The translations under genes and the position numbers were made by a program. This document shows positions 50,000-55,978 of a stretch of DNA of 55,978 nucleotides, piece after piece. The first letter of the stretch is position 1; each line of letters starts with the position of its first letter. This stretch comes from Nitrospirota bacterium (GTDB lineage: Bacteria; Nitrospirota; Thermodesulfovibrionia; Thermodesulfovibrionales; Dissulfurispiraceae). Below the pieces are notes generated by a model. That model did no database searches. It worked only from the letters and a program-made list of their open reading frames with translations, and was not told where the DNA came from. The stretch spans positions 14,865-70,842 of the forward strand of contig JAJYXI010000012.1 in the NCBI GenBank assembly GCA_021791055.1, read 5' to 3'.

Positions 50000-51155
50000 C
50001 CTTTCCGTATGGAGAGAGTGTCCGCAGCTCCTTTATTATTAATGGCATAATCTCGATAACCTTATCCACTTCATCCTCTGTATTGTATCTGCTGAGAGAA
50101 AATCTTATGGAGCCGTGTATGGCATTGAAGGGGATACCCATTGCCCTTAGAACATGGCTCGGTTCGAGTGAGCCGGATGTACAGGCTGATCCCGATGAAG
50201 CGCATATGCCGTATTCATCGAGTCTCAGAAGTATTGCTTCGCCTTCAACATACTTAAAGCTCATATTTGTTGTATTGGGCAGTCTATTTTCAGTATCACC
50301 GTTGATCTGTACGTCAGGGCATAGTTTAAGCAATGCGCCTTCCAGTCTATCCCTGAGTCTTTTAAAATAATCTGCCTCTTTATCGATATGCTCTTTTGCA
50401 AGTTCGCACGCCTTTCCAAGTCCAATAATGGACGCCACATTCTCTGTGCCTGCCCTTCTCCCACGCTCCTGATGTCCTCCGATTATGTACGGATAAAAAC
50501 GCGTGCCTTTCCTTACATAAAGCGCACCCACTCCCTTTGGTGCATGCAGCTTGTGCCCTGAAAGGGATAGCATATCAACCGGCAATTCTTTAACATTAAT
50601 TGGTATCTTTCCCACTGCCTGAACTGCATCCGTATGAAACGGCATCTTTCTTTCTCTCAGAATTTCCCCTATCTCTGCTACGGGGAATATTACGCCTGTT
50701 TCATTATTTGCATACATTATTGAAACTATGGCTGTGTCATCATCCACTGCTTTGAGAAACGTATCCATATCGAGCCTTCCCGGTTTATCCACTGGAAGGA
50801 ATGTGACCCGATAGCCCTTTCTTGCTAAATGTTTGCAGAAATTAAGGACAGCAGGATGCTCTACCCTCGTTGTGATGACATGCCTCTTTTGAGGATAAGA
50901 TTCTATTGCGCTCATTATTGCGGTGTTATCGCTCTCTGTGCCGCAGCTTGTGAAAATTATCTCTTCAGGTTCTGCATTAATAAGGGCTGCAACCTTTGCC
51001 CGCGCATCTTCTATTTTTCTGTGGAGGTGTCCTCCAAAGGTATGCATGCTGGACGGATTGCCATAGAATTCCCTGAGATATGGAAGCATCTCGTCCAATA
51101 CCTCCGGGGCTATCGGTGTGGTTGCATTATTGTCAAAATATATCGGCTTCATCAT
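49974..51155 (-). CDS. nifS: Cysteine desulfurase (NifS/IscS type)
   Basis: 393 residues. IYFDNNATTPIAPEVLDEML, FTSCGTESDNTAI, the PLP lysine in LSGHKLHAPKGVGALYV, and the persulfide loop SSGSACTSGSLEPSHVL. It takes sulfur (or selenium) from cysteine for Fe-S assembly. It lies 24 bp after nifU on the same strand. Start at the first of two ATGs (51155 or 51152). Confidence 0.94.
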   Translation of the reverse strand: MMKPIYFDNNATTPIAPEVLDEMLPYLREFYGNPSSMHTFGGHLHRKIEDARAKVAALINAEPEEIIFTSCGTESDNTAIMSAIESYPQKRHVITTRVEHPAVLNFCKHLARKGYRVTFLPVDKPGRLDMDTFLKAVDDDTAIVSIMYANNETGVIFPVAEIGEILRERKMPFHTDAVQAVGKIPINVKELPVDMLSLSGHKLHAPKGVGALYVRKGTRFYPYIIGGHQERGRRAGTENVASIIGLGKACELAKEHIDKEADYFKRLRDRLEGALLKLCPDVQINGDTENRLPNTTNMSFKYVEGEAILLRLDEYGICASSGSACTSGSLEPSHVLRAMGIPFNAIHGSIRFSLSRYNTEDEVDKVIEIMPLIIKELRTLSPYGKVILSKQSF

Positions 51156-51179
51156 TCCAACACTCCATTACTCCAAATT

Positions 51180-52010
51180 TTAACCCGTCTCCACCACAAT
51201 GTCTTCACTCACAAGCTCCCTTAACTTTTCCTGAATATTATTCACAGTAACACCGCCCATCGGACATTCAACACACATTGCCCTTAAGGCGATGATAACC
51301 TTATTTCTGTCAATGTCCACAAGCTCGAGGTCTCCTCCATCTGCCTGGAGCCTCGGCCTTATCTCCTTTTCTATAACATCCTGAATAAGGGCTATTTTCT
51401 GGAGATTTGTGAGTCTCTTTTTAATCTTTGGCACCTCAGGCACTTTTATTGCCCATATATCCTTTAATATCTCCTCTATCTGGGGGATGCACGAGCCGCA
51501 TCCACCGCCTGCCTTTGTGTAATTGGTAATTTCCTCAACAGTAGTGAGGTGGTTTTCTATGGCAACCCTCCGTATTTTATCTTCGGTGACCTCAAAGCAT
51601 TGGCAGACGAGCCTTTCCTTTTCCTCAAGCGGTTTCTTTTCTCCCCTGTAATTGGCAATAGCTGCCTCAAGGGCCTCCCTGCCCATGACAGAGCAGTGCA
51701 TCTTTTCCTTCGGTAGTCCGCCGAGATAATCTGCGAGGTCTTTATTGGTAGTCTCTAAAGCCTCATCCAATGTCTTGCCCTTGATCATCTCTGTAAGGGC
51801 TGATGAACTGGCTATTGCAGAGGCACAGCCGAAGGTCTGGAATTTTGCATCTATAATCCTGTTTGTCTCTTTATCGATCTTTAAGGTGAGCTTAAGGGCA
51901 TCTCCGCAGATCATGCTGCCCACTTCACCAACAGCATCGGGGTTCTCTATTTCTCCCACATTTTGGGGGTGACGGAAAAGTTCTTTTAATTTCTCTGAAT
52001 ATTCCCACAT
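51180..52010 (-). CDS. nifU: Modular Fe-S scaffold NifU
   Basis: 276 residues with three domains: IscU-like (GSMICGDALKLTLKID, FGCASAIASSSALTEMI, KMHCSVMG: three cysteines), BFD-like [2Fe-2S] domain (ERLVCQCFEVTEDKIR and GGGCGSCIPQIEEIL: four cysteines), and C-terminal Nfu (QADGGDLELVDID, MCVECPMGGVT). It assembles Fe-S clusters with the NifS encoded next. Neither is accompanied by nitrogenase genes here, so a housekeeping role is likely. Confidence 0.94.
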   Translation of the reverse strand: MWEYSEKLKELFRHPQNVGEIENPDAVGEVGSMICGDALKLTLKIDKETNRIIDAKFQTFGCASAIASSSALTEMIKGKTLDEALETTNKDLADYLGGLPKEKMHCSVMGREALEAAIANYRGEKKPLEEKERLVCQCFEVTEDKIRRVAIENHLTTVEEITNYTKAGGGCGSCIPQIEEILKDIWAIKVPEVPKIKKRLTNLQKIALIQDVIEKEIRPRLQADGGDLELVDIDRNKVIIALRAMCVECPMGGVTVNNIQEKLRELVSEDIVVETG

Positions 52011-52046
52011 AATCTCTTTTTACCAGAGATTTAGATTTGTGTCAAT

Positions 52047-54764
52047 TTATTGCCTCAGGACCTTTGAGATTGTGGTTAAGAGGGTCTTCGGTGAGACAGG
52101 TTTTTGCATGAATGCCTTTGCGCCTGATGTTATCAGCTTATTTATGTCTCCATAAAGCTCTGCGCTGTATCCTGATGAAAGTATAACCCTGACCTCTGGA
52201 TTCAACTGCAGCAGTATCTGAAAGACCTCCCTTCCACTCATGTGGGGCATGATAAGGTCTAATATCACCACATCTATCTCGGGATTTTCTTTAAATATCT
52301 TCACTCCTTCCCTCGGCTCTGTTGCCTTGAGCACCTTATATCCTGCCATTGTGAGGACATCGGTATAGAGTTCGCATATATACACCTCATCATCTATCAC
52401 TATGACTGTCTCTCCCCTGCCCTCCAGAACATCCTCCTCTTCTTTGAGATCTTCACTTGTTGCAATATATGCCGAGAAGTAAACATTGAACCTCGTGCCC
52501 ATGTTTGGCTCACTGTAAAGATTGATGTATCCGCTATGGTTTGTGACAATGGAATGCACCATGTAGAGCCCCAGGCCTGTGCCTTTACTGGGGTCTTTGG
52601 TGGTAAAGAATGGATCAAATATCTTACTCTGATAATCTTTTGGTATCCCTGTGCCTGTATCCTCCACAGTCAATCTGATAAAGTTTACGCCATTTGCAGG
52701 CTTAAGGCCATTTGCAGCGCCGTTTTCACCCCCAACATGGCTCGTTGCTATAAGAAGCCTTCCACCATCGGGCATGGCATCCCTGGCATTTATTGCAAGA
52801 TTCAATATCACTTGACCGATCTGTGAGTAATCAGCCTTTATATTGGGAAGTCCGTCCTCCAGCCTCACATCAAGCTCTATCTCCTTGGGTATGGTTCTTT
52901 TAAGAAGCTCCACCGTCTCCATTACAACGGAATTCAGATTCACAGGTTTGAACTCAAGGTGTTCCTTTCTTGTAATGCTCAGTATCTTTTTTGAAAGGTT
53001 AGCGCCCATATCTGCAGATTTTTCTATAGTGTCTGCATATTTGAAAAGCTTATTATCTTCTGACAGATGTGACTTCAAGAGTCCTGCATAGCCTAAGACA
53101 CTGGTGAGGATATTGTTGAAATCATGGGCTATCCCTCCAGCCAGCGTGCCGATTGCATCCATCTTTTGCGACCTTAAGAGCTGTTCGTAGAGCTTTTTTT
53201 CTTCGGTTATATCCCTTTGAATGGCGACAAAATTGGTTATAGAACCATCTGTAGAAACAACAGGGAATATGATGGCAGAGGTCATGAATAGCTCCCCGTC
53301 CATTCTCCTGTTTATAAATTCGCCCCTCCATGGCAATCCATGTGTTATATTCCCCCATAATCTCTGATAAAACCCTGTATCATGAAGCCCGCTTCTGAGG
53401 ATATTAGGTTTCCTCCCTATCGCATCAGCCCTTTTATATCCTGTTACGGTCTCAAATGCATGATTCACATAGACTATATTGCCGTCCCTGTCTGTTATGG
53501 TAATAACATCAAAGGCGCCATCCACAATCCTCTTGAACCTCTCCAGTTCTTCAATGGAAAGCCCCCTCTCGATTATTATTGCAGCATCGGCCGCTATTGC
53601 CGTTAGAAGGGTCTTATCGTCATCGGTGAAATCGCCTTCAAATTTATTGGCAAGGTACAGAGAACCAATAGGTCTGCCTTTACCTGAAAACAAGGGAAAA
53701 CCGAGTAGATTCTTTATCCTGGGATGACTTTCAGAAAATTCATCGGAAAAGGCTGGATGGCTCCCTGCATCGGATATCTTCATCGGAGCCAATGAATATT
53801 GCATAAATCTCAAGATACTGCCTTCCAGAAGTTCCTTTTCCTGTATTGTCTTTATACCACTTGTTATAAGCTTCTCAACGCCGCCTAACTCGTCATAGAG
53901 TGCAAGAACAGCAAACTCGGTTTTTAACATATCCCTTGAAAAACAGACCATCATTCCGAGCATCTCGCTGATTTCCGTGTTCTTGTTAATTTCAACTGCA
54001 ATATCATGAAGCATTTGATAACGGTTTTTTTCGGAAAGGAGGTCCTGTTCTGTTGAGTATAATTTTTGTGAGGCGTAATTAAGCGACTCTGCAACTTGTT
54101 CGACCTCTACAAAGCTGCGTTCTACAGGGATTACTTCACCCTTTATCTCATCAAGTCTTCTTGCAAAATCAGCAATCCTTTTTATTGAACGGACCGGTGG
54201 TCTCAGGATAATGAGGAGGGCTATAAAACTTATGGCAACTCCTATGATGCCGGCAAGCGCACTGTTACCCCATATAATTTTCCGCATCTCTGCGATTGCA
54301 TTCAGGTTATAAGTGACCTTAACCCACCCGATGGCGCTGCCAACAACTATTGGCTGTAAGATTACCATCTGATTATTTCCCATCCGAACCGATGCCTGCA
54401 CTGTATCAGGAATCTTTAATGTTGCAGAGCTAAAACGGACATCAGGAGGTGCTCCAGGGTTATGGACAATATCACTCAAAATACGGCCTTTGCTGTCATA
54501 GACCTGAATCCCAGAGATATCGGGGAACTCGGCAAATCTTATAAGAAACATCTCCAGACTGCTGTAATCATTAAGAAGTAGATAATCCGTACAACTAATG
54601 GCAAGATTTTTTGCCATTATCACTGCCTTCTGTTCTATTACATCTCTGGAGTGTCTTGACTGAGTTTTAAAGTTAATCCAGCCATAGACAAAGATGCCAA
54701 AAATCACTATCGATGACACAAGGAGGACGAGCTTTCCATATAGATGACGGGGCATCAATCTCAT
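52047..54764 (-). CDS. Hybrid sensor kinase: membrane sensor, GAF, PAS, HisKA, HATPase, receiver
   Basis: Start taken at ATG 54764 (MRLMPRHLYGKLVLLVSS), one base after a small ORF; about 905 residues. Two helices flank a periplasmic sensor (about 15-165), then GAF (about 255-400), PAS (ITITDRDGNIVYVNHAFETVTGY), H box GGIAHDFNNILTSVLGYAG, N box NLAINARDAMPDGG, G boxes DTGTGIPKDY and GTGLGLYMVHSIV, and a receiver domain VIDDEVYICEL...VILDLIMPHMSG...MQKPVS. The upstream PhnD-like binding protein is the likely signal partner. No DNA-binding output is present. Confidence 0.92.
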   Translation of the reverse strand: MRLMPRHLYGKLVLLVSSIVIFGIFVYGWINFKTQSRHSRDVIEQKAVIMAKNLAISCTDYLLLNDYSSLEMFLIRFAEFPDISGIQVYDSKGRILSDIVHNPGAPPDVRFSSATLKIPDTVQASVRMGNNQMVILQPIVVGSAIGWVKVTYNLNAIAEMRKIIWGNSALAGIIGVAISFIALLIILRPPVRSIKRIADFARRLDEIKGEVIPVERSFVEVEQVAESLNYASQKLYSTEQDLLSEKNRYQMLHDIAVEINKNTEISEMLGMMVCFSRDMLKTEFAVLALYDELGGVEKLITSGIKTIQEKELLEGSILRFMQYSLAPMKISDAGSHPAFSDEFSESHPRIKNLLGFPLFSGKGRPIGSLYLANKFEGDFTDDDKTLLTAIAADAAIIIERGLSIEELERFKRIVDGAFDVITITDRDGNIVYVNHAFETVTGYKRADAIGRKPNILRSGLHDTGFYQRLWGNITHGLPWRGEFINRRMDGELFMTSAIIFPVVSTDGSITNFVAIQRDITEEKKLYEQLLRSQKMDAIGTLAGGIAHDFNNILTSVLGYAGLLKSHLSEDNKLFKYADTIEKSADMGANLSKKILSITRKEHLEFKPVNLNSVVMETVELLKRTIPKEIELDVRLEDGLPNIKADYSQIGQVILNLAINARDAMPDGGRLLIATSHVGGENGAANGLKPANGVNFIRLTVEDTGTGIPKDYQSKIFDPFFTTKDPSKGTGLGLYMVHSIVTNHSGYINLYSEPNMGTRFNVYFSAYIATSEDLKEEEDVLEGRGETVIVIDDEVYICELYTDVLTMAGYKVLKATEPREGVKIFKENPEIDVVILDLIMPHMSGREVFQILLQLNPEVRVILSSGYSAELYGDINKLITSGAKAFMQKPVSPKTLLTTISKVLRQ

Positions 54765-54765
54765 G

Positions 54766-54867
54766 CTACTGGGAACCCCCAAGTATGCAGTATTTGTCAA
54801 GACCAAGCTTTTCCAGAAGTGCATAATTAATGGGCTTTGCACATAATTTTTGCAGTATCAGCCACAT
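54766..54867 (-). CDS. 33-residue small ORF between the binding protein and the hybrid kinase
   Basis: ATG at 54867, preceded by GGAGAG (9-nt spacing), opens 33 codons (MWLILQKLCAKP...EKLGLDKYCILGG) ending TAG one base before the kinase ATG. The spacing suggests translational coupling. The content is partly hydrophobic with two cysteines and no known family; it could be a leader peptide or a degraded piece of one of its neighbours. Confidence 0.4.
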   Translation of the reverse strand: MWLILQKLCAKPINYALLEKLGLDKYCILGGSQ

Positions 54868-54871
54868 GTCG

Positions 54872-55744
54872 TCACTCTCCGCCAAATATATATTTCTCAA
54901 GCTTTAACTTTTCCAGTGGTGCGTAATCCCTTTGATAATCCGCCTTCACAGGCTTGAGCATGAGGATTTCTTCAAATATATTATGGTTATTCTTATCTCC
55001 GGCAAGCTGCAGTACTGTATCCAGCACTGCCTGCCGTAAACCCTCGGAAACCCGCGGGTGGGCCATTAATGGATGAGATGCTATCATTGGCGTCTCATAG
55101 ATGATCCGCAGTTGAGACCCCACTGCGGCAGGCTCTCTTTTTAATGAAGTATCAAGTGTCCCCCCGGCAGGCGCTTTGTCGAGGATGACAGCCCTGTAAA
55201 CATTGCTGGAAGTTCCCATATACCTTGGCGTAAAATGAATCTTTCCCTTTGACAGTTCGTATCCGAGCAAGAGACTACAAATGGTCTTTGAACCGACAAA
55301 TGCTACCTCTTTATCGTTTAAGCGCTGTATCGAATCGATGGGTGAATCCCTGCGAACAAAAATGATGCCTCTAATTGACTTTTTATCCCTGACCAGTGGA
55401 GTATAACCCTGCGCGCCCTTTGCTTGAATAGCAAAATAAGGATTTACAAGGGCAAAATCAGGCACTCCCTTCAATACGTCTGCTTCAAATTCCTGAGTCT
55501 TCTGGTAAACTTTCAGTTGGATATTGATTCCTAATTCCTTAGAGAGTCTCTCAACAAGGGGTGTCCATCTTTTATAGACTTCCACAGGCGGGAATTGAGG
55601 CAGAACAGCAAGAATATAGTTAGGCCTGTTTTTGATGAATTCGGGTGTATTTTGTCCTTCAGGGGAAGAAGTCAGGGATAAGACTAACAACAAAGAAGCG
55701 AGCAGTACGGTTTTCCGGGCATGTCTGAAACTCCCCTTAATAAT
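54872..55744 (-). CDS. PhnD/SsuA-like periplasmic substrate-binding protein, possible ATT start
   Basis: Core: YILAVLPQFPPVEVYKRWTPL, PDFALVNPYFAIQAKGA, GIIFVRRDSPIDSIQRL, TICSLLLGYELSKG, and PAGGTLDTSLKRE. It resembles phosphonate/phosphite-binding PhnD, but with no ABC transporter alongside it probably delivers a signal to the kinase next to it. The first TTG in frame (55693) would remove the basic part of the signal peptide; an ATT at 55744 with GGAGG 6 bases upstream gives a full signal peptide (IKGSFRHARKTVLLASLLLV). Confidence 0.82.
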   Translation of the reverse strand: MIKGSFRHARKTVLLASLLLVLSLTSSPEGQNTPEFIKNRPNYILAVLPQFPPVEVYKRWTPLVERLSKELGINIQLKVYQKTQEFEADVLKGVPDFALVNPYFAIQAKGAQGYTPLVRDKKSIRGIIFVRRDSPIDSIQRLNDKEVAFVGSKTICSLLLGYELSKGKIHFTPRYMGTSSNVYRAVILDKAPAGGTLDTSLKREPAAVGSQLRIIYETPMIASHPLMAHPRVSEGLRQAVLDTVLQLAGDKNNHNIFEEILMLKPVKADYQRDYAPLEKLKLEKYIFGGE

Positions 55745-55896
55745 CGCTTTCCTCCCCCACCCAGTTTTATGTATGTATTTTTCAGGACTTATTTTAGCCC
55801 TTTTTTGCTATTATAGACAATCATCCGCCTTGTGTCAATTTTTCAATCCGATTGGTAGCGTAAAATTCTCTGTGTAAATTTTGATTAATAAAAAGA

Positions 55897-55947
55897 AGGG
55901 TGTATTCTCCATTGATCGGCAAATCAATTTTAAGGAGGATACACCCT
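55897..55947 (+). promoter_or_regulatory. Hairpin covering the transposase ribosome-binding site
   Basis: 14-bp arms (one G-U) with a 23-nt loop; the 3' arm includes the GGAGG at 55934-55938. In a transcript coming from outside, this would hide the ribosome-binding site, a known way for insertion sequences to limit transposase synthesis. Confidence 0.6.
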
Positions 55948-55978
55948 ATGAAAGAATTAACAGAAGTAACATTAACAG
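55948..55978 (+). CDS. Transposase N-terminus, cut by window edge
   Basis: ATG AAAGAATTAACAGAAGTAAC; encodes MKELTEVTLT before the window ends. The good ribosome-binding site (AAGGAGG) and position inside an insertion-sequence end support a transposase start. Family inferred only from the ends. Confidence 0.5.
   Translation, partial: MKELTEVTLT

Larger units (their letters stand above)
55854..55978 (+). mobile_element. Left end of an insertion sequence, probably IS256-like
   Basis: GGTAGCGTAAAATTCTCTGTG at 55854 resembles IS256-family terminal repeats (general knowledge). It is followed by a hairpin AGGGTGTATTCTCC/GGAGGATACACCCT (55897-55910/55934-55947) and then a ribosome-binding site and ATG. 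The right end is outside the window, so the family is tentative. Confidence 0.6.

Overview
The window looks like a chromosomal stretch of a Gram-negative, probably anaerobic or microaerophilic bacterium. Gene content (plsX-fabH next to yceD-rpmF, pgpA-cinA-thpR-recA-recX-alaS, a CydA-like oxidase with a heme-c tail, NifS/NifU, split-Soret-like cytochrome, selenium/sulfur genes) would suit Nitrospirota or Desulfobacterota. That placement is inference; no marker here settles it. Most genes sit in tight runs with 4-bp ATGA overlaps.

Layout. 1-2.1 kb: amidotransferase and D-aminoacylase (minus). 2.2-5.0 kb: yceD-rpmF-plsX-fabH (plus). 5.0-8.1 kb: a sensor kinase without the usual phospho-histidine, a DedA/VTT membrane protein and a slipin. 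8.1-24.7 kb: an AddA-like helicase-nuclease and an AddB-like nuclease, separated by a defence island that contains hsdM, a truncated DUF1016 gene, a GIY-YIG gene wrapped in repeats, hsdS, a long reverse transcriptase, fic and hsdR, plus a PIN/RHH toxin-antitoxin pair next to addB. A short leaderless gene opposite fic carries a Fic-inhibitor motif. 24.8-28.4 kb: hpt, queD, pmbA, acyl-CoA dehydrogenase. 28.5-31.6 kb: Rrf2 regulator and a two-CydA oxidase-like complex. 31.7-40.1 kb: ubiB, phasin-like, alaS, lipoprotein, recX, a pilT fragment, recA, thpR, cinA, pgpA. 40.3-43.2 kb: MCP and cheW, a TCTG repeat, and a hicB with a broken hicA. 43.2-46.2 kb: Nudix, queE, YdjM-like and LysR genes. 46.3-52.0 kb: a selenium/sulfur region (tRNA, yedE-like, cytochrome, transglutaminase, yedF-like, nifS, nifU). 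52.0-55.8 kb: a large hybrid kinase, a 33-residue ORF and a PhnD-like binding protein. The right edge is the left end of an insertion sequence.

Two things stand out. First, a tRNA at 46406-46532 has the architecture of tRNA-Sec (8-bp acceptor, 6-bp D stem directly attached, long variable arm) but a GCA anticodon and T73, which are cysteine identity elements; it lies 21 bp upstream of a yedE-like gene and appears to share its promoter. Second, the reverse transcriptase overlaps hsdS at one end and fic at the other, so it looks like an integral part of a type I restriction operon, and that operon splits an addB-addA pair while overlapping addA.

A third theme is the number of short repeats of several unrelated families, many inserted in frame in genes (D-aminoacylase, PmbA, HsdR, AddA twice, AddB three times). 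All functional calls come from reading translations and motifs; no database search was run.
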